Assembly: GCA_036346225.1 (NCBI GenBank)
Contig: JARFIW010001480.1
Coordinates: 15,247,501-15,311,500 of the forward strand
Reading direction: 5' to 3'
DNA: 64,000 bases
Origin: Platerodrilus igneus
Lineage: Eukaryota; Arthropoda; Insecta; Coleoptera; Lycidae
Under the pieces are notes generated by a model. That model made no database searches. It was given only the letters and a program-made list of their open reading frames with translations, and was not told the origin of the DNA. The position numbers were made by a program, and so were the translations under genes. Positions 21,136 through 33,721 of this stretch are shown one piece after another. The first letter of the stretch is position 1. Every line of letters starts with the position of its first letter.

Positions 21136-22744
21136 ACTTAACATAAACCTAATACATGACATGCACTTTTGCCTTCAAACCACCATTACGAAACTAACTA
21201 CTTTTTAGCTTCAAACCTCTATTCACATTCAATTTACTCGCATATATTTAAAAACCTTTACAGTCAGTCTCCACTTTATTTTCGTCAAGTTAACAACTAC
21301 GTGCAATTATCTAAATTATAAATTACTATCGGTTTGCATTTGTTGCTTTCCCACCAATCACCAACGTAAGATCGAACGTGATAAAAACGTTTATAAAAAA
21401 CTCTTGTATTAATCATTAAAACATTCATTCAACTAAATCCAACAAGAGCAAGACATATTCATCAGTTTCTGAAGCGCACAGATGCGTCTGTATCCATAGC
21501 AACGTTCTGTGTACTAAAGAGGGTGTGCTCCCTGTTTTCCGTCGCTATACAGAAGGGTCTGGAATTGATCTTTAGGAATAGAATAGACCTTCGGAAATTT
21601 TCGTATTAGAGATAAATTAAAAAGAATAGAGAAAATGTCCAATAAAATGAGGGATTACGAATTAACAAAACCATGTGTCATTGTATCCGTTGTTTTAGAG
21701 GTTAGGGTAGGGTTTTTATATTTGTCACTGACCGAGGCTCTCAGTACAATGAAACCCATTACGCGATCTGATACGTGAGGGTTTAGAACTGTTTGATTTT
21801 AAATGAAATAGCCCTAGGATATCAATACACTTTAGCTAGATTGGATACTAACGTTACTTCCGAATACAACAAATGTAGTTAAAGCAGAATTAACAATTTC
21901 AGTATCAGCGCAAAAATTAGATTTTGAAGAGAAAATATGGCACTCGAATCTCATATTAAATTTTAAATTCCTACTAACTTCACGTAAGTGCAACTACTTA
22001 ATAATGTAAATTGATACCTGAAATGCATAGCGCGTTTTAGCTGAAAATGCAATTAGGAAGAGAGGGTTTGCGTGTTAGACACCTTTGTCTGGGTTGAATG
22101 ATTTATGTTGGTCTAATACAATTAGCACTGAGCGTTTCATTCTCATGCTAAAAGTTTTTGCTAATTTAGACCGTTGAATAACGGTGGCGCTAACAATTTA
22201 GGGATCCTCCCGCTAAATATTTAGGGCGGTCTTTTTCCTAAAAAAAATTTCCACGTTTCATGGCAATTTTAAATAATTCGGTTTTAGCCATTAATCATTA
22301 TATTTTATAGAATTATAAATTTATTTCTATGCAAAAGAATTAAAGTTACCAGACTATTTGCTAATTAGAGTACTTTTAAATTGCAAATAAGTATAACGTA
22401 GTATAACAAAAATATTGTACTAAAACTCTATTTGCAATAACAAAAATTCTTTATTTTCAAACAAATTGTATAAACCTGCTCGACAACTTGTAATTATAAT
22501 AAAATTTCTAAAAGATCTCTTAACGCTTTATTCAAATTATGAACTAATCTCAAACAGTACAAGTATTGCCTTCTTAATACTACCTTACGATCTTCTAAAT
22601 TACTATCGAAGCACTATGATTAATTTATATTAATCTATATGATCACTACAATAATTTATATCAACACCAATTTAATCAACAGTACACTGCAATTTATATC
22701 ACATATTTCATAGCTTTACTAAAGCATATCGTCATAAAAGAACT
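21136..22744. other. No gene recognised
   Basis: AT-rich sequence of 1.6 kb between LINE-B and the tandem unit array. I see no coding block, RNA gene or clear repeat. Confidence 0.5.
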
Positions 22745-22768
22745 TGACTTTCTATATATACATATATA

Positions 22769-24549
22769 TTGCTATGATAATAGGGTTATGTTAGGGGTAT
22801 ATAGGGTCACAAAGGTTGTACACTCCAGGTAAACGACACCAAAGTCTAGAAAATTAAACATTTTTATCATAAAGAGTAAGCCATTCGCCAATTACACTAA
22901 AAGCAAATATCAAACACACTGTATAATATTCATAACCAACTTCAATCAATGAAAGGAAGACCATTCTTTAATAATTTAACTACATTTAATAGAATAAGTA
23001 ACTTTGTACGCATCCAATTCATTTTTTAGCAATGCATTCATAAACTTTAAATAAACATGCATCTGCAACATCGTAAGTCAAACAAACATGAAACAATTTT
23101 TTTTAAACTCGGCGTATTAATAATCATGCGTGCCTATAACAAACGAGTCTTGCAAAATAAGCAAATTACAGAACGTAAGAAGTTAATAAAAAACGTATAT
23201 AATTTACATCATCTGTTAAAAAATCCCATTATAAATTTGACTACCTGATCTTTTAATTGGAAACTTGACAAAATTCGAATAAAATCCAGCACATTGGTAA
23301 ACAAAAATAAGGTACCATACAACTACGTGCAGAATTAAACGGAAAATTTGAATAAACGTCTATACAAATAAGAGGACGTGAGTTGAAAAGGTACAAGATT
23401 CCAGAGTCAACGAAATCTACAATGTAAAATTTTAATGTCTACACGATGTGCTAAAGCATTGTGACGAAGAATTAGGATGGTAACTCCACGGAAATCCAAG
23501 GATTTGCCCGATAAGACAAGTGCAACGCCTCAATCAACAAAACAAGCTGGGTAAACCAATTATAACAGGTGATAAGCGTGCTTTTAAATACCGCGCGGGA
23601 GGATAAACAATCAGTCTTTCTACGACCAAGACACGTTATATACTTCTCTGAAACAAGATAATACGCGAAGTAAAAATATCAAAGTGAAAGTTGGTAATTG
23701 AAAAATTTCAAAATAATAGTACAAGTGCAAGTATATAACAGCAATTCGTCATTGACATTGAAAAAATTCCAAAATTCTAATTAAATATAATCTTTAATAT
23801 GTTATTAACTTAGAGCACTAGGTATTAGACCAGGTATTATACGAGGTATTAGACTAGGGTCGAACTAAATTCAACTAAGTAAATGTGTTAAACTGAGTGT
23901 TTAACCAAGCTATTCTACCAAACAAAATCAATAAGAAAAACTTAACTGAAAATAATCCAAGGACACTGGTCAACAGGTCAGACATAAAATTCATTAATAG
24001 CTTAAAATATTAATTTCTTTCCTAACATTTAAATTTTTGTATGCATTGAGATATTTAGGTAAACGGTCATCAAAAATCTTTGGTTGATACGTAGAAATTA
24101 CCGAAACGGAAAGAAGGTAATTGAATGGTCAACGTACTTCAAGTAGTATACAGAGTTACTTTTGCTGGCTTTATACTGATTTAAGGGAGTCATAATTTGG
24201 GGACAAACTAATTTATATTTTTGCTTTGATTTAAGGGTTTTCTTAAATAGCGAATGATATTATAAAGGTTGTGGAACTACAAATTGTACATATTTTGGTC
24301 ATTATATAAATTTTGGTTAATTTTGTTTACCTCATTCAGGTAGGACGTGTTAGAGAAAGGGGGTGGGGGTAAAAACTTTTTGTTAGCGTATCGTTGTTTG
24401 CTCTGTGTGGGGTTGAACTGAGCTAGGCGACGCATATAAAACGAATTGTGTAAAATCTAAAATTTATCATAAGTTATTTATAGACACAGCGGTGGCGAGC
24501 AGCAGCAACTGAACGTTAAATATATCAGAGTACGCGGGCGATATCATAG

Positions 24550-24552
<3 letters not shown>
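22769..24552 (+). repeat. TA-bounded promoter unit 1
   Basis: Begins ttgctatgat (22769-22778) after a short TA tract and ends with its reverse complement atcatagcaa (24543-24552) before a (TA)n array. No supported ORF. It contains a TATA-like box (23582-23590) and a TCAGTC initiator at 23611. It matches unit 5 (35177-36891) in several stretches, for example tttttgctggcttt and 'gtacatatt' near 24165-24300. Confidence 0.65.
23582..23616 (+). promoter_or_regulatory. Core promoter of unit 1 (TATA + initiator)
   Basis: ttttaaata at 23582-23590 and tcagtc at 23611-23616, about 27 bases apart, the usual spacing of a TATA box and the arthropod TCAGT initiator. Confidence 0.45.

Positions 24553-24587
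<35 letters not shown>
24551..24587. repeat. (TA)n array between units 1 and 2
   Basis: Uninterrupted TA dinucleotides separating the inverted end of unit 1 from the start of unit 2. Confidence 0.95.
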
Positions 24588-24591
<4 letters not shown>

Positions 24592-26669
24592 CGTTGTAGA
24601 TTTAGAGGGTAAAGAGGTGTAGACAATAAAATTTTAGCAACCGTGTATATAGAAATAGGAGCAAATTATTTACGCGCCAAATTAATTAATTTATATAGTG
24701 AAAACGGACGGGTATTAAGATATTTCTCTATATTTAAATTGGAATGTTAAAATTATATAAGGGAAGAAAAGTTTTAGAGTACATAAACAGCTCAAAGATA
24801 CGCATAAGAAATCATAATAATTTAATCAAATGCATGAAAGCAAAAAGGGGGCTTGCATGCATAGGAAAATCAATAATTTCAAACGCAAATGTATTCAATT
24901 TTAAAAGCCAACGTTCGTTTATACAATACTAAGAAGGGAAACAACCGAGAATTGTTATTCTAAACGGTCGATTGTTTCAAGAAACACCTGTTGTTAAATG
25001 TCACGTTCAGAGAACTTAAATAAACGTTAAGACAAAATTCCATAGAAATTGTTTGCAACGGTCGATTTGTATAAGCTGTTAAATATCAAATGCCTTAAGA
25101 AGCGAGTGGAATAAACAATCGATAATATAAAACAGATAAAGAAACGTATAAACAAAGCGTTGGGTAGAAGTTACGTAAGATTTACACGGGTATTTGTGAA
25201 GGACGACTAAGATTTCGATTTTCTGTAACTGAAGAGGGGTTCTAAAGGAGACAACAAATATATGTAGAACGGAGATGGATAGCTGAGAGGTGGCGCGTCT
25301 GAACGGGGGAAAATTCTATCATTGGTCGATGGCCAGCAGTTTTCAAGAAGTACAAACAGCACGACGAAAGTGAGATTTTTGGAGAAGTCAGTGTTCGTTA
25401 CGTTTAAAATTTTAGGAAGCAGCTTCGAAAATAAGCTTTTCACGTGAAACGGGTTCCACTAAGGGAGTTTGGAAATGATATAAATATACGAACAAAGACA
25501 TTAAAGCTCTCTTTCTTTTTTATTTAGATCTGAATACGGGTTTAGATCTACAACATAATAGTAGAAATTGCTCTTACCGTTATCAATTATTGTGTGTTCA
25601 GTAAAGCTGCATTAAACATACTGTTTAAAAATGATGAAAGCTGTAGTAGCATACCACTTGTTATAAAAGTGATATTGCACGAGTTGGTGCTTGTTTAGAT
25701 AAAAGGTGCCGCTACTACAACAAACCTATTAAATAAAGGGATGATATTTGGGGTAAGCGAAGCTGAAAATGTAATTTGTATGCATCAAATATTTGGTAGG
25801 GAATATTACTTTTGCGACGAAGCTAATATCTGGGGAGAAAAACAGTCGTGGTAGTGGAGGTTTGGATGGTGGGGGATATGTGGATCCAGGCATCATCGTA
25901 GTAGATGGACACAACGACGAGGGTTTCTGGTAACCATCTTCAGCGGTGACGAGGAACGAAATTGACTCCAGGTAACGAACTTTAAGTTTCTGTTTTTGTA
26001 TAAACATTTGTGTTGATAATTTTGGTGTTTGTGTGTTTGACTTATTGGTGGTGTATTTATTACCTTTAGAACTTGTTTAAATAGGTACTTGTGCAGGACA
26101 ATTTCATTTGATTATTAAAAAAGGGTTTATTGAGATATAAAGGTTTATTCATGCTATAAATTATTGTTGTAAGGAGTAAACGGGTCTCTAAATTTGTTTT
26201 TCAATAAAATGCAAGGTTATAAAGCATGTGCAAAAACTAGGTTATAATGAGCTCACGAAAGACCAGGATAGAGTCAAACTAGGGTTGTATGTGGGGCCCA
26301 TCTACTCGGATCAGGTAGAATTTGTTAAAATATATTAAAAACCAAGGACTTTAAATCATTTAATAATTGAGCTGGTAACAATTGTACCAAACCGTTTGTA
26401 TTTAAGTGTAAATATTTTATCTGTTAATATGTGTAAATAAAAGGTTGTATGGTTGTTGTATTATTTTGGTAATTTCATTTGATGGCGTGTGTGTGTGAGA
26501 GGTATGAACTTAAAATGATAGGTATTCAAGAAGAGGCCCATTGCTGAGCTAGCCAGGGTGAGCAGAGAAATACGAAGGCGTCCAAAATAAAGGGTAAGAA
26601 ATTTTTTTAATTTTTTTGAAAATTTTATGTTAGCCCAAGAGTGAGCACGAAATTTAAAAAGTTCCACGG

Positions 26670-26670
<1 letters not shown>
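24588..26670 (+). repeat. TA-bounded promoter unit 2
   Basis: A 2.1-kb noncoding unit homologous along its length to unit 7 (37503-39590). Shared blocks include 'aaccgtgtatatagaaa', 'atttacgcgccaaattaatt', 'actccaggtaacgaa', 'gagtaaacgggtct', 'gagctcacga.agacca' and AATAAAAGGTTGTATG. The right end reads cacggcaatatata, like the other units. TATA box at 25477, candidate splice donor at 25972, AATAAA at 26436. Confidence 0.7.
25477..25510 (+). promoter_or_regulatory. Core promoter of unit 2 (TATA box)
   Basis: gatataaata at 25477-25486. No exact TCAGT follows; the start region would be about 25505-25512. Confidence 0.4.

Positions 26671-26712
<42 letters not shown>
26671..26712. repeat. (TA)n array between units 2 and 3
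   Basis: About 42 bases of TA. It generates a spurious Ile-Tyr ORF. Confidence 0.95.
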
Positions 26713-26719
<7 letters not shown>

Positions 26720-27002
26720 TGTGATATTTGAGGTTTAAAAGAGCATTTGTATTTAATTTGGTAATTATTTTATGATTCTGTATATAAAATACGAATAACA
26801 AAATGAAACGCTTTTCGGTGGAGTAAAAATCAATAATTGTACTAAAAAATTTCAGTAAGCTAAAAGTCAAGCAGCATCATCTTTTAATTATGAATATTGA
26901 TTACGAATAGCGTGTGTTATATCATAAACATGTTTCTACTGTTGTATTTGAAATGTATAAAGCCTTGTAAATGTCATATTTTAAACCAAAATAACCTTCA
27001 AA

Positions 27003-27624
27003 CCTACAACTAATATTCATTGTGCGAAAAGATATATTGGAAAAAATATTAAATCGGTAAATGTTCAAGTGTTGGGGGAATTTGGCAGCCACATGCTGCT
27101 TACCTCCCTTCACAACCACTGAAGGTCGGAGAAATAGGGTATATAACTGTAAAACAATAGAAGGTGACCGAACTGCATCTAACAAGAAAGAACAGCACCT
27201 ATGATGAAAGACAACAAACATGGAAACAAGAAAAAATTGTCGAAAGCAAGTATGCCTATGAAATACGGGCAGTAGGAAAAGCAGACAGAAAAACGGTAGC
27301 AGCCTTTTGGAATGCTGTGCTTCAGAAGTATGAGGATGATAGCTTGGACAGACAAATTAATAACAAATAGGTTACAGAAATGTAGAGGAACAAGGATATC
27401 TGTGAAAAAATAGGAAAAATAGAAGGGCAGAATACGTTCTTAGGCATTTGTAGGGAACAGTATGGGATACATTACAAGCTGAGATAGGAACAAGGAGGTA
27501 GATATAGACCTAGATCAGATAGTGATTGATGCTGACTGTGAAAATTTCTGGGTAGTTCAGAATAGGAAACAATGATGGTACGCATCTAACAAGTTCCAGG
27601 ACTGAAGACCTAATGATAATGACG
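27003..27624 (+). mobile_element. LINE 3' composite unit inserted in unit 3
   Basis: A 622-bp copy of the composite LINE 3' end seen at 15130-16049. It is flanked by an exact 10-base target duplication, aaccttcaaa, at 26993-27002 and 27625-27634, and ends in cctaatgataatgacg. Remnant coding text includes YEIRAVGKADRKTVAAFWNA. The duplication proves it moved as one piece. Confidence 0.85.
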
Positions 27625-28374
27625 AACCTTCAAAAGTTAAATTATAGAAAAGCTTTAGCATTTGAAACTGTTTAGTTTGAAGCTATTTGTCGAAGTTTTC
27701 TCGGTATAGTTTAAGAAATGTTAAAAGATAAAACGATACAAATAACAAGTGAATTCTTAGTAAGGGGTGGTATGGTGGCTGTCAATTACGAATGAATTGT
27801 AGTTTTGAGGAATCTAGGCGGTTACAAATACTGCTTGCCAACTGAAAAACAAGGAGGGGTTAGGTGTTTAAATACGTAAGAAGTAAGATAGAAATATCAC
27901 GTGCTAACATATACATAGTTTAAACTTAGGAAGAGAGGGTAATTTGTCCGTTACAATAGAACTGGCCAACCAGTAAACAAAGAGCGATTGTGTTATAAAA
28001 TGGATATTAGTGGGATAGCAGAGAGGGAACTTTAATGGTCAGGAACAACGGGGATAACAGACAAGATAGACGGCTGATTTAGCGTGAATGTATTGAAGCG
28101 AGCTGAAGATGGCAAATGTTATTAGAGGCGTGTTTTGAACGTTAACTTTTGCCCGCAGAATCCTAATTTTCGTAGAAATATTGATAGTACGTGCGTGGTT
28201 ATGAGGTTAAACTTAAGTTTTCAGAGAAAAATCGATGTCGGTTAGAGAAATACGAGGAATTTGAAAGTACGTTAGAATACATTTCTAAGATTCGCTAGCC
28301 GTTGGAGTTCTAGTTTCTAGAATTGAATGTTTGTATTGACAGTGTTAACAAGCCTTAGAGGGGCAAACAAAGAG

Positions 28375-28412
28375 TATATAAACCCTAACAAATGGTAGTG
28401 AGGCTCTCTCGC
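28375..28412 (+). promoter_or_regulatory. Core promoter of unit 3 (TATA box)
   Basis: tatataaa at 28375-28382 with a pyrimidine-rich start region (ctctctcgct) about 30 bases on. Confidence 0.4.
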
Positions 28413-29604
28413 TAAGTTTCCAGCAAGTGTACAGCACTTGAGACTTGCTCTGATAGTTATAACCAGATAACGGCGCCAAGTATTAAATTTCTTTAAGTAC
28501 AACTTATATTTTCATTTTGCACGAAGTGTGCTTAGTAAGAAATTGCGAATGAAATAAGAGATAGTGTTTTGCCGAACTGGTTGATTAACTACACATTATA
28601 GAATAGATGTTGGAGTTAGAATGCAGTATGGAGGTGGTAGATGAGTTAACCTTTTACTGATATGGTTGCAGCTAGCAATTGTTGTGATCGCTAACCAGAT
28701 TGGATGTTCCTATAAGCAGCAGTCATTGATGGTATGTCAGTCCTGGGGGGTGGGAGGGGGTAATTGAAATCAGATAACTTTTGTTTTGTTTGCATATGTG
28801 TAAAAATAGGTGTTTTGTGCTTTGTGTGTATACTATTATGAACTAAAAACGATAAACTTGGGAAGAACTTTGAATTGAACTTTTGCTGTTGCATTATGAT
28901 ATGATATTATATTTTTTGAAATTTAGGTTTAAGAAATAATTGATGATCTTAATAATTTCTGGTATATACAAGGTAACAGGGTACTTTTGGGGGATTGACG
29001 TGCTATATTTGCACGAAGGTTGAAGGATTATTATAAGCTCGTACTAAACCAGAGGATAGTAATGACTGTAGGAAAGCCCTGCTACTTTTCTTGATACTAT
29101 AATTGTAAATATTTATTTGTGTAATTATGGATTTCAAAATGTATTGTGAAATGTGTTATTTTAATAAAGAGCATGTACATAATGTGTATTTAATGAGTGA
29201 ACGGAGAGTTTCATGTTAATTTTGGCGTGTCTTTTTGTATGAGTATGTTAATAAACTTAAACGTTTTTACCGTAGCGGATTTTTTTTTAAAGTTAGATAG
29301 GTTTTTTAGAAAAGCAGCTGAGCAGCCGCGGTATACTTCGTTGCGATACAGAGTTATTTTAAGTTTTTAGGTATATAAGCAACAACAAAGGTTTGTAGCA
29401 ATTTTGTATTTAAGAAAGAGGAGCTTTTTGCAGCATTTGTGGTCACCCAATTGTGGGGCTTAGATTTCAGAGTATTAATGACGCCCGAAGGTGGGGCTTT
29501 TTGGATTTCAGAAAAGAAGCTTCGCAGTAGTATAGCCCCCAAGCGTGGAGCATGAGATTACAGAGTATTTTTGCAGACCAAGAGAGGGGCTTAATTTTTC
29601 AAAC

Positions 29605-29607
<3 letters not shown>

Positions 29608-29641
<34 letters not shown>
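29608..29641. repeat. (TA)n array between units 3 and 4
   Basis: About 34 bases of TA. Confidence 0.95.
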
Positions 29642-29644
<3 letters not shown>

Positions 29645-29830
29645 TTCTCGGGATACTGTTTCTCAATTGTTTGGGACGGTTTGAGGACTCTTTTTAGATG
29701 TCTTCTCCAACACTCCTTTGGGTTGCTCATTCCGAGTTCGACAAAATACTCCGTTTCAGAGTCGTTGAACCGTTTACCAGTTCATGGTATAGTCCTATTG
29801 TCCTGATAAAAAAAAGACCATCATCAGTTC
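29645..29830 (+). pseudogene. Gypsy pol remnant (linker and RT start)
   Basis: In one frame it reads VVEPFTSSWYSPIVLIKKR (about 29757-29815), the start of Ty3/gypsy RT (IxPSxSPYxSPIVLVKKKDG). The preceding 50 bases (ctcaattgtttgggacggtttgaggact) match 34398-34425. Very short and broken. Confidence 0.55.
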
Positions 29831-30444
29831 TTTAACGATTTTTACAAAAATTACCCAGAAATATCCCTACACCCTTCTTTTATTTCTACCGCTTTGGTTA
29901 GTCTTTGCGATGCTTGTTTCCTCTCCTCTTTAGATATTCTATCCGCCTAAAAGCCCCAATTTTAAATCGATGCATTTCAGCTGAGTGCAAATTAATCATT
30001 AAGTATATCTTGAAAACGAGCTCTATTTAAGAAATAAATACAAAGCCATTCATTTCATTTTGTATAAAAATAAAAAGTATATTTCGTGTATAAATGATTA
30101 CTGAAAACGAGTTTTCGTTTTAAGATAGACACAAGTTACATATCTCCCAAATTAATATATATGTAATTTTAAATGCAATTATTACGACTTAAGAAAAAAT
30201 GTTACATTGGATAATTGAAAGACACATTATAAAAGGTCAATAAAAGTTTATAATCAGACGTGAGAAAGGAAGCAACTACTTTGTATACCAGACGTATCAT
30301 GATACTGCAGGTGCAAGTTACATTAGATTAAAAGAAAGTAATTGTTAGAATTAAGATTACTAAGAAGTAAGACAATGTATTATATCAAGAAGTAGCAGAC
30401 ATGAGATCTGCACTTCCCACAAAACGATGCTAAGGCAGGGATAG

Positions 30445-30482
30445 CATAAATACCCTGAGGAGCCTATGATGGTCAGTCAGTC
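30445..30482 (+). promoter_or_regulatory. Core promoter of unit 4 (TATA + initiator)
   Basis: cataaata at 30445-30452 and tcagtcagtc at 30473-30482, a spacing of about 28-30 bases. Confidence 0.45.
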
Positions 30483-33194
30483 ACAAACTTAATAACTTTA
30501 ACATTGTTGGTTGCAGCTACTCATTATTAATTAGTAACTTTGAATATTTGTTAACTTAAACGTTAATAAACATAACGTCTAAGTTGTCAAATCGTTATTT
30601 TAAATACTGTATAAATAAAATACTCTTGATAGGAGTGTTTTTTGGAAGTAAAGACTTTTTTAAAGCAAGCTCTCAAAGGCCCAAAACTTATCTCGCGGCA
30701 TTAATGAAAGGTAGATTGCATTTACGATCATTAAGAAAGCATTTGAAGCTTTAATTAATTCATTCTTGTTAACGATATCTTAAAACGCGTTTAAAAGAGG
30801 TACTGGACATAACTAAGATTTGACCTATCGTATTTAAAATATGCATCCGTATCCTGTTATAATACAAATCCATGCAAATGTAATTGCATTTGCAAAGCGT
30901 AAGGAACGCAGTTGTGAGCCTTTATTATGTAATTAAATTCATTTTAAGTTTCAAACAAAACATTTTTTTACAATTTTGGAATACGTTATTTCTACTAAGA
31001 AATGTCTTTAGAAGTCATTAAATAGGTTGATTGTTTGTATCAATAAATAAACGCCGGTTCGAGGAACTCGCGGGGTATTAAAATGCAATAAAATGAATGA
31101 GAAATATTTGTAGTAGCTTTACATAGTACAATAAAAGAAAAAGAGACAGTGAACATTTACTCCGTATGTTATAAGAGGATAAACGACGCTTTTACGATAA
31201 TCATAAATCACTACTATCGATACTAACTAAATTGTTAAAACGCGAAATTGGTGTTATAACACCTTTTAGTGCAGTTAGATAGTAGGAGAGAAAACAAAAA
31301 GGAACAACAGTTGGGGTTTTTTTCGAGATTCATTAGAGCTGTAGAAAGTTGTTAGTAATTGTAAGAAAAACTTTTTTGTACGATTATATATGACAGTAGA
31401 TTAATAAATGGAAGTTAATTTAATTCATTTTACGAGATCGACCATATACAAGCAAAGTTGCATCATTTAAATTAGTTACGACATGAAACTTGCACGTTTG
31501 AATATTTTAAAATCTATTTTATTGCATACTACAAGTAACATAGAGTCATCAAACGTAATTATTTTATAAAGATGAGGACGATTTATTATAATAATATGGG
31601 CAATCTTGGTTAAAGATCACTACGGCTGAATTTAATAAAAAGATAAAGATCTACCTTGGAAACTGATAAAGATTTAAGATAGGACTAGGAAGCATTTAAT
31701 ACCGTTAATTACAATTTTGACATCGCAAGTATAAAAGCAGAGTAGATAGAAAAAAAACTACACGAAGTATTTTTATTTTGCAGTCTTAGTTAATCTGTCC
31801 GAAGTTTGCCGAGGATGCGTCGAATTATTTTAGAAAAGAAAGGTCTATTTTTTAGGGCACTTCGCGCGTAACATTCAAATAAGCAACATGCAACCTTTGT
31901 AGGTGAACTATTTTTGGAAAAAAAGGTTTTAAAACAGACAAATGCGTCAAATGTTCGGACAACACCCTACCAACTTGGATATTTTAAATTTAAGGGGCAC
32001 ATTGGTTTCCAAATCGACAACTTTATATTGGAGATAAACATGTTCTGTATTGCAAGGTCACCATAGGCATCATATCTACGTTAAAGACTGTCAATCATCA
32101 GTTAGGTATTTACGAATGCATCTGAAACTGTCCACGCAAAAATTTGTAAGATAAGCGAGCATTCTCTCATTTATTGCATGAACTGATTATACGTATTTAT
32201 AGAACGTCTGTTTGATTAGTTAAGAACTTAGTTAAGTAAATTCGTGATACATTTGATTTTTAATATTTGCTTAAGGATGTTTATCATGTAATTGTAACTA
32301 AACTGTATGTGTAATACCATTGAAAACACAATCGTGTAGAATAAGTATGGACATGTTTATATTTGCTTTTTCTCAATTAATGCGAATATATAATTACAGT
32401 TTGTTGTACTAAATTATTTTGCAATTACTTAGAAGTGTGATTGGAAATTTAAAGTCATTTAACAATTTATTTTAGAAGCCTTTCTTTATCTAGCAGTTTT
32501 AAATAGGGTTTTAGTGTCCTTATGGTTAGATTTGTTTTAAGCTTAGCCAATAGTGTACTTAACGATTTCCAAGTTGAATTTTAAGCCAGAATCACCCTTC
32601 TGATCTCAGATTTTGGCACCCTTGCTATTTATTTTAATGGCTTCTTTATAGAAATTTTGCGACAATAGGTGGTGTCCAAAATACTTCCTGATAAAGACAT
32701 ATTTCATATCCGAGAGCTTTTTTGGACCCTCTTCAAACACTTACACCACCCGTCCCGCTGAGTTAGTCGGTAACCATTTTTGTTATACAGTCGAGGTTTT
32801 CTGTATTTTAACGAAACAGGATTTCTAGCTGTGTTATCCACCGAGTTTTTCAGTGGACTACCGGCTAAATTTTCTGAGGTCAAAACTGTACGTATCAACT
32901 TTACAAAACGCATCCGTTTAATTTAACGCTTTTGCAATATTCCATATAGTCGATCAGTAACATATGCTGTATAATAAAATATTATTCCTTTATTTATATT
33001 TTATATCTATTTATAGGTGCGTTTAGGATATCAACTGCTGCTCATCATGTCTGCGGCGCCCATATACCTTAAGTCCGCTTTTCAAGCGATTTATAGAACT
33101 TTTGCTAAATACTATGATGCTGTTGACATTTCAATGATGAGTTACCGCTGTATTAGGTTTGTTACAATAAATTATACCATGTAAACAGTCTTTA

Positions 33195-33405
33195 ATGAAT
33201 GTCGAACCCTTGCTGTTGCAAGGTAGGAATCTTTAACGTGCGTGACAACACTCACACATGGACTTTCATTTTACCTCTCACCCGAACGCGAGTGTATTTT
33301 TGTGAAAAATACTCCCCTAACATTTTTCAAGCGAACCGTGTCGGGATTCGAACCCGGGACCTTGGGCGTAGTAGTCACACGCATACCAATTACGTCACGA
33401 ATCCG
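33195..33405 (-). mobile_element. tRNA-derived SINE, head-containing partial copy
   Basis: Contains the tRNA-like head with an intact B box complement (ggattcgaacc, about 33351), but an altered A box region. The 3' part of the SINE is missing on the left. Confidence 0.75.
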
Positions 33406-33421
33406 CTGGTGAACTACACCG

Positions 33422-33721
33422 TTCATTTACATTTCCAATGCTTCACCCGAAGGTACTACATTGGCCAAGAGGCGAGTTTTTTGTTACCTGGAAATTTAGA
33501 ATTTTGCCGAACCCTTGCCGTTCCAGGTAAGGTAGGGATATTTAACGTGCGTGACAACATTCACACACGGGACTTCCATTTAACCTCTCATCCGAACGAG
33601 GGCGTAATTTTTGTGAAAAATGCTCACCTGTCATTTTTCAAGCAGTCGGCCGTGTCGGGATTTAAACCCAGGACTTTGGGATCCGTAGTCTTACGCTTAC
33701 TACACTGATCCACGGCGACGC
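33422..33721 (-). mobile_element. tRNA-derived SINE, full-length copy
   Basis: A 300-bp copy with an exact 16-base target duplication ctggtgaactacaccg at 33406-33421 and 33722-33737. Its B box is mutated (ggatttaaacc), so Pol III transcription is unlikely now. A 169-codon + strand ORF over both SINE copies is an artefact. Confidence 0.88.

Larger units (their letters stand above)
26713..29607 (+). repeat. TA-bounded promoter unit 3, with LINE insertion
   Basis: The left end (tatttctgtgat.ttgagg.tttaaaagag) resembles the unit 5 end (tattgctatgatgagaggg.agtttaagag). TATA box tatataaa at 28375-28382, AATAAA at 29163. A 622-bp LINE fragment (27003-27624) is inserted; without it the unit is 2.27 kb. 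Near the right end, three degenerate repeats of a 'cccaa.tg.ggggct' phrase (29427-29600) resemble phrases at 36790-36880 in unit 5. Confidence 0.55.

Noticed and set aside
23057..23248. A 63-codon + strand ORF in unit 1
   Set aside because: Upstream of the unit promoter, Lys/Asn/Ile-rich as expected from AT-rich DNA, and not shared with the homologous unit 5.
26625..26870. A - strand ORF with Ile-Tyr repeats
   Set aside because: Produced by the TA array at 26671-26712.
33199..33708. A 169-codon + strand ORF
   Set aside because: It runs across two SINE copies; similar frames recur at 2533-2826, 15231-15506 and 48186-48389 only because the SINE repeats. The true SINE direction is the opposite strand.
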